Source: Marinomonas pollencensis (GTDB taxonomy: Bacteria; Pseudomonadota; Gammaproteobacteria; Pseudomonadales; Marinomonadaceae). Taken from it: a stretch of DNA of 64,000 nucleotides. Under the pieces are notes generated by a model. The model did not search any database. It had not been told where the DNA came from and saw nothing but the letters and a program-made list of their open reading frames with translations. A program made the translations under genes and the position numbers. This document shows positions 18,566 through 27,152 of this stretch, piece after piece (positions within the stretch are counted from its first letter, which is position 1; each line of letters begins with the position of its first letter). The DNA lies in NCBI RefSeq assembly GCF_003387375.1, contig NZ_QUNG01000003.1:62001-126000 (forward strand), in the 5' to 3' direction.

Positions 18566-20401
18566 ATGCCAGACACTCAACAGTCGCGTCTCAAAGAGCT
18601 GATCGCTAAAGGTAAAGAACAAGGTTACTTAACCTACGCAGAAGTAAACGATCACCTTCCTGATGACCTTTCTGACCCAGAGCAAGTAGAAGAAATCATC
18701 GCCATGATCAACGACATGGGGATTACCGTTTCTGAAGTTGCTCCAGATAAAGATAGCCTTCTTATGGAAGAAGGTGATTCGACCGATGAAGCGGCCGCTG
18801 AAGAAGCTGCCGCCGCATTGGCCGCTGTAGAAGGCGATGTCACTCGCACGACAGACCCGGTCCGAATGTATATGCGCGAAATGGGGACAGTAGAACTACT
18901 AACCCGCGCAGGCGAAATTGCCATCGCGAAACGTATCGAAGAAGGTACCCGCGAAGTCATGGCTGCCATTTCATACTTCCCTGGTGCCGTTGATGTTCTG
19001 CTTGACACTTACGCCAGAGTCAAAGAAGAAGAAGGTCGCTTAAGCGATATCTTTAGCGGTTTCATTGATGGAGATGGCGAAGAGCCTATTTTCGAAGAGT
19101 TATTAGAAGAAGTGCCTTCTGAAGAAGAAGCACCTGATGATGACGCTGATGAATCCGATGATGACGAAGAAGAGGAAGAAACGGAAAGCGGTCCTGATCC
19201 AGAAGAGACAGCGTTGCGTTTCAATGAAATCTCTCGCATCTATGAAGAACTTAAAATATTGCTTGAAACTCACGACAGACACGAAGATGTAGTGAAAGCC
19301 AAGCAAGAAGAGCTAAGTATTAGTTTTGCTCCGATTAAACTTGTTCCGAAATTGTTCGACGAACTGATCGATCGCGTGCGTTCGCGCATGGATAAGGTAC
19401 GAGAGCAAGAACGCTTGATTATGCAAGTTTGTGTACGCAAAGCTGGCATGCCTCGCACAGAGTTCTTGAAACGTTTCCCAAGCAACGAAACAAACAATAC
19501 TTGGCTACAAGAGCAAATCGACTCAGGTGCTAGCTATGCGGCTGGCCTTGAAGAAAACGAAGCTGAGTTTATGCGTAGTCAGCGTAAACTTCGTACCGTT
19601 GCGAAAGAAACAGGCCTGACCATTGCTCAGCTTAAAGAGATCAATCGTCGTATTTCTATCGGTGAGACGCGCGCCCGCCGAGCTAAAAAAGAAATGGTTG
19701 AAGCCAACTTGCGCTTGGTTATTTCGATTGCGAAAAAATACACCAACCGCGGCCTGCAATTCTTGGATTTGATTCAAGAAGGCAACATTGGCCTTATGAA
19801 AGCCGTAGATAAGTTTGAATACCGTCGTGGTTATAAGTTCTCTACTTATGCAACATGGTGGATTCGTCAAGCAATCACACGCTCGATTGCCGATCAGGCT
19901 CGTACTATTCGTATTCCAGTACACATGATCGAAACGATCAATAAACTGAACCGCATCTCTCGTCAGATGCTTCAGGAAATGGGTCGTGAAGCAACACCTG
20001 AAGAGCTGGCTGCTCGCATGGATATGCCAGAAGATAAGATTCGCAAGGTATTGAAAATTGCGAAAGAGCCGATTTCAATGGAAACCCCAATTGGTGATGA
20101 CGAAGACTCTCATCTAGGCGATTTCATTGAAGATGACGGTGCTGAATCTCCGATTGATACAGCCACTATTGAAGGCCTACGTGAATCAACAACTACCGTC
20201 TTAGCAGGGCTGACCGCTCGTGAGGCGAAAGTGCTTCGTATGCGCTTTGGTATTGATATGAATACCGATCACACGCTTGAAGAAGTCGGCAAGCAATTTG
20301 ATGTTACCCGTGAGCGTATCCGTCAAATCGAAGCCAAAGCATTACGTAAACTTCGTCACCCAAGCCGATCAGAGCACTTGAGAAGCTTCCTAGACGAGTA
20401 A
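18566..20401 (+). CDS. rpoD: RNA polymerase sigma factor RpoD (sigma70)
   Basis: Primary sigma factor. Region 1.1 is at the N-terminus ([26 protein letters not shown]). [18 protein letters not shown] is region 1.2, followed by a large acidic non-conserved insert (about residues 170-220, runs of Asp/Glu). Region 2 (about 372-450) includes [30 protein letters not shown] and [13 protein letters not shown]. Region 3 is [14 protein letters not shown], and region 4 contains [24 protein letters not shown]. 611 residues, essentially E. coli size (613). Preceded by its own promoter and closed by a strong terminator. Confidence 0.98.
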   Translation: MPDTQQSRLKELIAKGKEQGYLTYAEVNDHLPDDLSDPEQVEEIIAMINDMGITVSEVAPDKDSLLMEEGDSTDEAAAEEAAAALAAVEGDVTRTTDPVRMYMREMGTVELLTRAGEIAIAKRIEEGTREVMAAISYFPGAVDVLLDTYARVKEEEGRLSDIFSGFIDGDGEEPIFEELLEEVPSEEEAPDDDADESDDDEEEEETESGPDPEETALRFNEISRIYEELKILLETHDRHEDVVKAKQEELSISFAPIKLVPKLFDELIDRVRSRMDKVREQERLIMQVCVRKAGMPRTEFLKRFPSNETNNTWLQEQIDSGASYAAGLEENEAEFMRSQRKLRTVAKETGLTIAQLKEINRRISIGETRARRAKKEMVEANLRLVISIAKKYTNRGLQFLDLIQEGNIGLMKAVDKFEYRRGYKFSTYATWWIRQAITRSIADQARTIRIPVHMIETINKLNRISRQMLQEMGREATPEELAARMDMPEDKIRKVLKIAKEPISMETPIGDDEDSHLGDFIEDDGAESPIDTATIEGLRESTTTVLAGLTAREAKVLRMRFGIDMNTDHTLEEVGKQFDVTRERIRQIEAKALRKLRHPSRSEHLRSFLDE

Positions 20402-20428
20402 CTAATTGTTTTAGTTCAGGTCGTTATT

Positions 20429-20459
20429 AAAAGCCATTGAGATTCTCAATGGCTTTTTT
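20429..20459 (+). terminator. Intrinsic terminator after rpoD
   Basis: Stem AAAGCCATTGAG / CTCAATGGCTTT with a three-base loop, then a T-run. Confidence 0.92.
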
Positions 20460-20760
20460 ATTCACAACCTTTCAAAAAAAGAAAGCATCTTCAATAAAAC
20501 TGTCATACACTCAAAGCATAATCGAGCAAAAGACAGTGAGATTCAGCTTGCAAAGACTTTATCGTGGTAATCAGCACGACAGTTTGCTGAAACGCTTTTC
20601 ACCTAGAAAAACGCTCAGCAGCAACCCTAAATGGCGCTTTTATCTTAAGCACCTCCTCTCTTTTATACGCCAAAAATTCACTACCACCCCCTTTAAATAC
20701 TCTCTTTCTAATCAAAACAGTGTCATTGAGATTTCTCTCGCCCAAAAGGAGTAATGCCGT
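20460..20760. other. 300-bp AT-rich gap before phoH
   Basis: No recognisable gene. A plus-strand frame is open through most of it (stop at 20752-20754), but it begins in the rpoD terminator and its predicted product (Ser/Lys/Phe-rich) matches nothing I know. The phoH ribosome-binding site AAGGAG lies at about 20746-20751. The phoH promoter must be here, but no convincing -35/-10 pair stands out. Confidence 0.5.
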
Positions 20761-22170
20761 ATGGAAAAAATTTACGTCCTAGATACCAATGTACTATTAC
20801 ATGACCCTTTAGCTATTTATGCTTTTACCGAGCATAAAGTCGTCATTCCCATGACAGTGCTTGAAGAACTCGACATCATCAAAGACAGACGAGATAAAGA
20901 CGTTAGCAGAGAAGCAAGACTCGCCATCAACACCATAGACAAAATAGTCGGAGACGCTTCCCCAAAACAGCTGCAAAGCGGCGTTACCATCAAAAAGCCT
21001 CATCAAGTAGACGATGAGGATACACCACAACAAGCCAATGAAGGTTCATTGGCCATTTTTCCTGATCAACAAATCACCCATACTGACAATATCCCTTTTC
21101 TCAATGGCAATCATGACCACGCCAACGACAACCGCATTATCAATGTCGCCCTTAGCCTACAGGCGACCAACCCAAGATCGTCTGTCTGCCTAGTGACAAA
21201 AGACATTAATATGCGCATAAAAGCAAAAGGCTCAGGCTTAGAGCGCGTTGAAGATTACAGAAAAGACAAAGTCTTAGACGATGTCGACTTGATGAGTAAA
21301 GGGTATATTCAAGTAGAAGGCAGCTTCTGGTCTAATCTCGACAGTGTTCGTACAGAATCACACGGCCGACACACGGTACACTTGATTAAGAAAGACACCC
21401 TCCCCACCCTTTACCTCAATATGTTTATTATTGATGATGAGGAGTTTGTCGGCTTTGTGGTAAATATTGATAAAGAGTACATTTACCTATTAGATATTAA
21501 CAAACAGAACATCATGCACCAGAGCTTCTGGGGCATTAAACCTCGTAATTTAGAACAAGCCATGGCCTTCTACCTATTGCGACACGACAATTCAGACTTA
21601 ATGATAATGACAGGGCCAGCAGGCTCAGGAAAGACACTGCTCGCGTTGGCCTATGGATTACAAGTCACCATGGAAGAAAAGCGTTTTAATAAGATCATCG
21701 TGGCACGCTCTACCCCTCCAATGGCGGAAGATATAGGTTTTTTACCTGGAACAGAAGAGGAGAAGATGGCGCCTTGGCTAGCCGCTTTTGATGACAACTT
21801 AGAGATCTTACACGGTGCCGATGAACACGCTTTCAGCAGTATCGACTACGTCAAACAGAAAGCGAACATTCAGTTTAAATCGCTTAACTTTATGCGCGGC
21901 CGCTCATTCAATAATGCGCTAATTATTATTGATGAGGCACAGGGCTTAACGCAATTTCAACTTAAATCCATTGTCACACGCATCGGCAGTAACTCTAAAA
22001 TTATTGTCCTTGGCAACCTAGCTCAAATTGATAATAAATACATCACTCCACTGACATCTGGCCTGACTTACCTTGTCGAAAAATGTAAAACCTTCAAATA
22101 TGCCAGCGTCATGCATGTTAACGGAATAGAGCGCAGTAGACTGGCGGAATTTGCTGAAGAAAATTTATAA
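20761..22170 (+). CDS. PhoH family protein, PIN domain + PhoH ATPase
   Basis: Two-domain PhoH2-type protein of 469 residues. The PIN nuclease-like domain is at 1-150 (KIYVLDTNVLLHDP with the conserved Asp, VIPMTVLEELD, then VCLVTKDINMRIKA). The PhoH ATPase at about 265-469 has Walker A GPAGSGKTLLALAYG and Walker B region ALIIIDEAQGL. PhoH2 proteins in other bacteria have RNA helicase/RNase activity, so an RNA-processing role is plausible, but the physiological substrate is unknown. It is often annotated as phoH or ylaK-like. Monocistronic, with a strong RBS and its own terminator. Confidence 0.92.
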   Translation: MEKIYVLDTNVLLHDPLAIYAFTEHKVVIPMTVLEELDIIKDRRDKDVSREARLAINTIDKIVGDASPKQLQSGVTIKKPHQVDDEDTPQQANEGSLAIFPDQQITHTDNIPFLNGNHDHANDNRIINVALSLQATNPRSSVCLVTKDINMRIKAKGSGLERVEDYRKDKVLDDVDLMSKGYIQVEGSFWSNLDSVRTESHGRHTVHLIKKDTLPTLYLNMFIIDDEEFVGFVVNIDKEYIYLLDINKQNIMHQSFWGIKPRNLEQAMAFYLLRHDNSDLMIMTGPAGSGKTLLALAYGLQVTMEEKRFNKIIVARSTPPMAEDIGFLPGTEEEKMAPWLAAFDDNLEILHGADEHAFSSIDYVKQKANIQFKSLNFMRGRSFNNALIIIDEAQGLTQFQLKSIVTRIGSNSKIIVLGNLAQIDNKYITPLTSGLTYLVEKCKTFKYASVMHVNGIERSRLAEFAEENL

Positions 22171-22196
22171 CGCAGCGCCGCATCAACAAACAGGCA

Positions 22197-22230
22197 CAAA
22201 AAAGGGAAGACCAAGTCTTCCCTTTTTAAC
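22197..22230. terminator. Bidirectional terminator between phoH and eda
   Basis: Stem AAAGGGAAGA / TCTTCCCTTT with A-run on the left and T-run on the right; serves the converging phoH and glk-zwf-eda transcripts. Confidence 0.9.
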
Positions 22231-22252
22231 AAGATTAAAAGTAAAGGACTAT

Positions 22253-22879
22253 TTACTGACTTACTGATTTGGCCAGCTCAGTAATTTCATCCCACTTTCC
22301 TGCTTTCACCAAGTCTGTTGGTACAATCCAAGAACCACCAACACAAAGCACATTTGGCAATGCTAGGTAATCACGGAAGTTGTTTGCTCCAATACCACCT
22401 GTTGGGCAGAATTTAATCTGAGGTAAAGGCCCACCAAATGCTTTCAAGGCTTTCACTCCACCATTTACTTCTGCAGGGAAAAATTTGAAATGGTCATAAC
22501 CATGCTCCATACCCAACAAAATGTCAGAGATAGTCGCAACAGCAGGTAAATATGGAATGTCATATTCCTTACCTACTGCCAATAAGTCAGCCGTCATTCC
22601 TGGGCTAATGATAAACTGAGAACCCGCCTCAACCGCTTGAACATACTGCTCTCGTGAACACACAGTGCCGGCACCCACAATCGCTTCTGGCACTTCTTTA
22701 CGCAGTGCCGTGATCGCTTCCAGTGCCGCCTCAGTGCGCAGTGTTACCTCTAATACAGGCACGCCGCCAGCTACTAAAGCTTTTCCAAGTGCAACCGCTT
22801 GCTCAACATCGTCTACCACAATAACAGGCACTACCGGTGTTGCCGTCATCACTTGCGCTGAAGTTAATGAAGTCGTCAT
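22253..22879 (-). CDS. eda: 2-keto-3-deoxy-6-phosphogluconate (KDPG) aldolase
   Basis: Cleaves KDPG to pyruvate and glyceraldehyde 3-phosphate, the last step of the Entner-Doudoroff pathway. Motifs: [32 protein letters not shown] with the catalytic Glu, [18 protein letters not shown], and the Schiff-base lysine in [32 protein letters not shown] closes the barrel. 208 residues. Last gene of glk-zwf-eda. The edd dehydratase is not in the window. Confidence 0.97.
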   Translation of the reverse strand: MTTSLTSAQVMTATPVVPVIVVDDVEQAVALGKALVAGGVPVLEVTLRTEAALEAITALRKEVPEAIVGAGTVCSREQYVQAVEAGSQFIISPGMTADLLAVGKEYDIPYLPAVATISDILLGMEHGYDHFKFFPAEVNGGVKALKAFGGPLPQIKFCPTGGIGANNFRDYLALPNVLCVGGSWIVPTDLVKAGKWDEITELAKSVSQ

Positions 22880-22897
22880 AATCTAGTCCTTCTTAGC

Positions 22898-24373
22898 TTA
22901 ATAGTCGTGCCAGTTACGGCCATCTTTGATCGGTAATGCCATCGATGCAGCAGGCCCCCAAGAACCAGCAGCGTACTCTTTAGGACGCTCACTCGTTTGA
23001 TTCCAAGCAGACATAATGCCGTCAACCCATTTCCAGGCCGCTTCCACTTCGTCATAACGCATAAACAAGGTGGCATCGTTGCGCATTACATCCAACAACA
23101 AACGCTCATAAGCCTCTGGGCTACGTTTATTATGGAAGGCTTCGGTCAAACTCAAGTTCAAGTCAACAGGCTGAAGATTCATACCTTCGCTTGCACCAGG
23201 CACTTTGTTCATTACAGTTAAAGAGATTTTTTCTTCTGGCTGCAAACGAATAACCAATTGATTACGCTGCAATTGGCGATTACTCTCATCGCTAAAAATA
23301 CTGTGTGGCACAGTCTTGTACTGAATCACAATTTCAGAATAACGCTGACCAAGGCGCTTCCCTGTTCTTAAATAGAATGGAACACCCGCCCAACGCCAGT
23401 TATCGATATCTGCTCGCAATGCAACAAAAGTTTCCGTACGAGACGCAGGGTTACTGCCTTCTTCGTCAAAGTATCCAGGTACTTCTTTACCCTTGATAAC
23501 GCCACGCGCGTATTGCCCACGTACCGTTTTTGTATAAGCATTTGCGCCTTCAATTGGACGTAATGCTTTTAGCACTTTGATTTTTTCATCGCGCACTGAA
23601 TCCGCATCCATACGACCTGGAGGCTCCATCGCCACAAGGCACAACAACTGTACGATATGGTTCTGCACCATGTCACGCATTGCGCCTGCGTCATCGTAAT
23701 AACCCCAACGCCCTTCAACACCCACAGTTTCAGAAACAGTAATTTGCACGTTATCAATGTGTGCACTGTCCCACAGCGGCTCGAACAAGGTATTACCGAA
23801 GCGGATAGCCAATAGGTTTTGTACCGTCTCTTTACCAAGATAGTGGTCAATACGAAACACTTGCTGCTCGGTAAAGTTCTCCATCACTTCGTCATTAATA
23901 GCACGAGAAGAGTCTAAATCACGGCCAAGAGGCTTTTCTAACACCACGCGCATACGGTCTTTGTTTAACCCATGGCTAGCCAATGAAGAACAAATAGAAC
24001 CAAATAAACTCGGCGATGTAGCCAAGTAAAACACAACATCTCGATCATCACCGCCAATTTGCTCGTCATTAAGACGAGCAAAGTCAGACTCTTTTTGCGC
24101 ATCAACAGACACATAACTTAAACGCGCCTTAAACTGGGACCAGACTTTGTCATCTCCCACACTCGCCGGCACAAACTCGTCCAACGCGACGCGTACTTTA
24201 TCTTGATAATCTTCTGCGCTCATTTCTCGTCGAGAAGCGCCAATAATGCGTGTAGTTGGTGCTAACAAGCCATCCATTTCAAGATGGTACAAAGCGGGCA
24301 GCAACTTGCGCATAGCAAGGTCACCACCACCACCGAAGATCACTACATCACAGGCTTTCAAACTTGCCTTCAT
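22898..24373 (-). CDS. zwf: Glucose-6-phosphate 1-dehydrogenase
   Basis: Oxidises glucose 6-phosphate to 6-phosphoglucono-lactone with NADP+ (or NAD+). The dinucleotide loop reads VIFGGGGDLAMRKLLPALYHL, where most homologues have GASGDL. The active-site motif RIDHYLGKETVQNL is near residue 185. YYDDAGAMRDMVQNHI and FYLRTGKRL also fit the family. Of two ATGs three codons apart (24382 and 24373) I favour 24373, because GGAG lies nine bases upstream of it but only one base from the other. 491 residues. It sits between glk and eda with short gaps, so glucose is phosphorylated, oxidised and later split by one operon's products. Confidence 0.96.
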   Translation of the reverse strand: MKASLKACDVVIFGGGGDLAMRKLLPALYHLEMDGLLAPTTRIIGASRREMSAEDYQDKVRVALDEFVPASVGDDKVWSQFKARLSYVSVDAQKESDFARLNDEQIGGDDRDVVFYLATSPSLFGSICSSLASHGLNKDRMRVVLEKPLGRDLDSSRAINDEVMENFTEQQVFRIDHYLGKETVQNLLAIRFGNTLFEPLWDSAHIDNVQITVSETVGVEGRWGYYDDAGAMRDMVQNHIVQLLCLVAMEPPGRMDADSVRDEKIKVLKALRPIEGANAYTKTVRGQYARGVIKGKEVPGYFDEEGSNPASRTETFVALRADIDNWRWAGVPFYLRTGKRLGQRYSEIVIQYKTVPHSIFSDESNRQLQRNQLVIRLQPEEKISLTVMNKVPGASEGMNLQPVDLNLSLTEAFHNKRSPEAYERLLLDVMRNDATLFMRYDEVEAAWKWVDGIMSAWNQTSERPKEYAAGSWGPAASMALPIKDGRNWHDY

Positions 24374-24394
24374 ATTCTTCATTCTCCAACTAAT

Positions 24395-25369
24395 CTAGGC
24401 TTTCGATACAAGATGAGATGCGTAACAAGCGCACCCCATCAGCCCTGGGTATTCAGACAGAACAACAAAGGTCGGAATCGGTGACACAAACTCTTTCATA
24501 CGACCTTTTTCTTGCATGGCATTACGAAAGCCACTTTTTTGAATTTCATTGATATAACGCGGCACAATCCCACCGGCAATATACACACCGCCACGGGACT
24601 CCACTGACAACACAAGGTCGCCAATCACACGGCCTAAGAAGACAAAAAACTGCTCTAATGCCGCTTCCGCAATAGGGTCATCTCCCGCCTTAAGCGCGTC
24701 CCCTATCTGTGGCGCCGTCAGACGACGCTCAATACCGCTACGAGACGCTAATGCCTCATAAATATTTTCCAATCCCATCCCTGATAAAACACGCTCTGCC
24801 GATACGCGTTCATGGCGAGTCCGCAGAAAACGTAAAATGTCATCCTCTTGCTCATTACAGGTGGCTAAATCCACATGACCACCTTCACCAGATAAAACAA
24901 TGTTAGGCCCCACATCCTGTGGCACAACACACGCCACACCAAGACCAGTGCCGGCACCAACAACCCAAGCAGCTTCTTTGCTATCCACTTCAGAATGTTC
25001 ACCAATAACCATAAGATCTTCTGGTTTCAGCACTTCTAAACAATGGCCAACCGCATCAAAGTCGTTCAACAGTTCAAGCGCTTTATCTTCACCAAAGTAA
25101 GCTTGCACTTCTGCTCGTGTAAATTGCCAAGGGTTATTAGAAAAGCGAATAATAGGAAGGTCGACTGGACCAGCAATGGCAAGCACAATGGCATCGATAT
25201 TATCCATATCGACACTACAATGCTCTATGTAGTCAGCCGCAGCATCAAAAAAGCTTTCGTAATTCTTGCAGGCGAACACCCGCACTTCTTGCGGTGTGTA
25301 CTCATGTATTGGAACCAGTGCAAAACGCGCATTGGTGCCGCCTAAGTCGGCGATCAAAGCGTGGGACAT
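24395..25369 (-). CDS. glk: Glucokinase
   Basis: ATP-dependent phosphorylation of glucose to glucose 6-phosphate; bacterial hexokinase type (PF02685). Motifs: LIADLGGTNARFALV (phosphate-binding loop), LAIAGPVD, NDFDAVGHC, WVVGAGTGLGVACV, and GEGGHVDLA, the catalytic/regulatory signature. 324 residues, like E. coli Glk (321). First gene of the glk-zwf-eda operon; a HexR-like palindrome lies about 80 bases upstream. Confidence 0.95.
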   Translation of the reverse strand: MSHALIADLGGTNARFALVPIHEYTPQEVRVFACKNYESFFDAAADYIEHCSVDMDNIDAIVLAIAGPVDLPIIRFSNNPWQFTRAEVQAYFGEDKALELLNDFDAVGHCLEVLKPEDLMVIGEHSEVDSKEAAWVVGAGTGLGVACVVPQDVGPNIVLSGEGGHVDLATCNEQEDDILRFLRTRHERVSAERVLSGMGLENIYEALASRSGIERRLTAPQIGDALKAGDDPIAEAALEQFFVFLGRVIGDLVLSVESRGGVYIAGGIVPRYINEIQKSGFRNAMQEKGRMKEFVSPIPTFVVLSEYPGLMGCACYASHLVSKA

Positions 25370-25449
25370 AAAAGAACCCTATCTGATTTTTTTGAAATTT
25401 TATAACAAAACAACCTTGAAAAATACCGATGAATGGAATTTTCACGGAT

Positions 25450-25474
25450 TAATATGTAATAAAATTACATATTA
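25450..25474. promoter_or_regulatory. HexR-type operator upstream of glk-zwf-eda
   Basis: Perfect inverted repeat with 11-base arms and a three-base spacer. The core TGTAATAAAATTACA (25455-25469) matches the HexR consensus of gammaproteobacteria, TGTAAT-N3-ATTACA. HexR, an RpiR-family repressor released by KDPG, typically controls zwf, eda, edd and glk. The site overlaps the stop codon of the upstream GGDEF gene and lies about 80 bases before glk. hexR itself is not in the window. Confidence 0.8.
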
Positions 25475-26536
25475 CCGAATTCTGTTTAGAAATTTAAACA
25501 CCTTCGTTGGCACAGATCTTTTTCGGTTATTTTTATAGTTATAGAGACGTTCATCCGCTAATTTCAGCAACTGCTTGTAGTTCGTCGGAGCATCACCGAT
25601 CACACTAGCACCACCAAAACTGACGGTAATGGGAACCAAGTTAGACTTGTACCTCAGCGGGTTAGACTGAAGGTAATCATGGATAGACTCAGCAATTAAA
25701 AGCGCTTGATCATAACTCTTGCCAGGGGTTACAAAAACAAACTCATCACCAGCAAAACGGAATGCCAAACCTTGTTTATGCACGTATTTTAGCAGACGTT
25801 TAGCAATGTATTCCAACACCTCATCACCACAGTTGTGACCTAGGGTATCATTGATTGACTTAAAAGCATCACAGTCTATAAACACCACGGTAAGATCCCT
25901 CTGCTGCTTTTTGGAACGAGAGAACTCTCGCTCTAGCATTAGCTCTAGCTGACGACGATTTAGTAAGCCTGTCAGTGGGTCACGCGTGGCTAAATACTCA
26001 AGCTTTTCTCGCGCTGTCACATTACTTAGACAAATGGAGATCTTAATCGCTAACTGGTCTAATAAAAACGTATCTTTAGTCGCAGCATCATACCTTGAGC
26101 TGTCTGAATCTGCCTGACAAAATAGACCGACTAGCTCTCCATCAATTGTTAATGGTGATACTGCGACAGAGGAGACTATGTCCCGATAAACAGGCGGAAT
26201 AATCTCACGACAACTAGCAAGGTTATTATTCACAAGTACCGTTTTATTGCCCGACTTAATAACGTCGATCATCACATGACGGCGAGTAAACAACACCCTA
26301 TCTCTCAGGTCAGGGGTTTTCTCAAGGGTTTCAATTAGGTGGGATAAAGGCGCTTCATTAATAAGATTGACCCATACATAGGGTACATTGAATTGCTTCT
26401 GGACTTCTTTGGTCAAAGTGGAGACAAATTGATCACAACGGCCAATAGAAAGAATGCAGCGCTCAATTTCAAAGAACTTAAGCGCAATCGCCTCATTTTG
26501 CCTTACATTGTCTATTAGCTCATTTATATCATGCAT
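25472..26536 (-). CDS. Diguanylate cyclase with N-terminal GAF/DUF484-like domain
   Basis: Predicted soluble cyclic-di-GMP synthase, 354 residues without transmembrane segments. Residues about 1-180 resemble a DUF484/GAF-like sensor (YVWVNLINEA, SSVAVSPLTIDGELVGLFCQAD, LLDQLAIKISICL). The GGDEF domain (about 190-350) starts with LATRDPLTGLLNRR, has FIDCDAFKSINDTLGHNCGDEVL, and the active-site loop FAGDEF. Ala in the first position is tolerated in active cyclases (A/S/GGDEF). No RxxD inhibitory site is visible five residues upstream. The gene is unrelated to the downstream glk operon, but its stop codon lies inside that operon's operator. The input signal is unknown. Confidence 0.85.
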   Translation of the reverse strand: MHDINELIDNVRQNEAIALKFFEIERCILSIGRCDQFVSTLTKEVQKQFNVPYVWVNLINEAPLSHLIETLEKTPDLRDRVLFTRRHVMIDVIKSGNKTVLVNNNLASCREIIPPVYRDIVSSVAVSPLTIDGELVGLFCQADSDSSRYDAATKDTFLLDQLAIKISICLSNVTAREKLEYLATRDPLTGLLNRRQLELMLEREFSRSKKQQRDLTVVFIDCDAFKSINDTLGHNCGDEVLEYIAKRLLKYVHKQGLAFRFAGDEFVFVTPGKSYDQALLIAESIHDYLQSNPLRYKSNLVPITVSFGGASVIGDAPTNYKQLLKLADERLYNYKNNRKRSVPTKVFKFLNRIR

Positions 26537-26606
26537 GCATCAAATGTCCCGACCGCCCTGTAGCGACATAGAAAGAATCATAGTCATTTTTACTAAAGCA
26601 ATTGAT

Positions 26607-26622
26607 CTATAATATATTATAG
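26607..26622. promoter_or_regulatory. 16-bp AT palindrome in divergent region
   Basis: CTATAATA / TATTATAG, a perfect palindrome containing TATAAT on both strands, about 70 bases upstream of the GGDEF gene. It could be overlapping -10 elements or a regulator site. Both divergent genes are candidates; no good -35 is seen. Confidence 0.35.
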
Positions 26623-26823
26623 TACGATGCTTCAATCCTTTGAGCCATTAATAACGTCCAAACCTGGTTAAACTTTTGTCACAATATTGCATCGTCTTAG
26701 TTTTTCCTTAATCACTTCAAGCCTCTTGTTCATCCTGAAAAGAAAGCTAATTTATTATTTTTTTTGCTAATCTATTCACTCCTACTGCCGATACACTTTT
26801 CATCCTTGATAGTGAGAGTAGTC

Positions 26824-27147
26824 ATGAACATTAGAGACGTTGTCCAAACCCAGTTGACGCAAAGCACCAGTGCTGGGAAACCCGTCTCAGGCAATGCTCA
26901 ATTTGCCTTAATGATGAGCCTATTTAGTCAGCCAGGCCCTGCACTCATGGAAGAACCCGATACAAGAAGCGTTCATGAACCTCATGCCATCACTCGACCT
27001 ATTCAGTTTTCCAGTGGCATTATTGATAATCCATCGGCAAACATTGCCTTGCTAAAAGCACTTAACGAAGAGCCTCTGGCACAAGGCACCCCCTATCAAT
27101 ACAATGCGGTAGAAGCCCTAGAAAACCAAATCAGCACACGCATCTAG
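26824..27147 (+). CDS. Hypothetical protein, 107 residues
   Basis: I do not recognise this protein. Start chosen at ATG 26824 (MNIRDVVQTQLTQ); an upstream in-frame TTG at 26764 would add an unlikely leader. The product is soluble, without signal peptide or membrane segment. It has a polar, Ser/Gln-rich N-terminus, a mid-region with SGNAQFALMMSLFSQPGPALMEEP, and a C-terminal helix-like stretch (NIALLKALNEEPLAQG). It lies alone between a divergent GGDEF gene and a converging DUF3080 gene, whose stop is only five bases away. It could be a small regulator or structural accessory, but nothing supports a function. Confidence 0.55.
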   Translation: MNIRDVVQTQLTQSTSAGKPVSGNAQFALMMSLFSQPGPALMEEPDTRSVHEPHAITRPIQFSSGIIDNPSANIALLKALNEEPLAQGTPYQYNAVEALENQISTRI

Positions 27148-27152
27148 CGCAC

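Noticed and set aside
19009..19239. Serine-rich minus-strand frame inside rpoD
   Set aside because: The Ser runs are the complement of the Asp/Glu-rich insert in sigma70, not a real gene.
20437..20754. Open frame of 105 codons before phoH
   Set aside because: It begins with TTG inside the rpoD terminator, has no RBS and an atypical Ser/Lys/Phe-rich composition; kept only as a finding, not a gene.
25700..25780. AGDEF loop as a sign of a dead cyclase
   Set aside because: A in the first position is found in active diguanylate cyclases, and the metal and catalytic residues remain.
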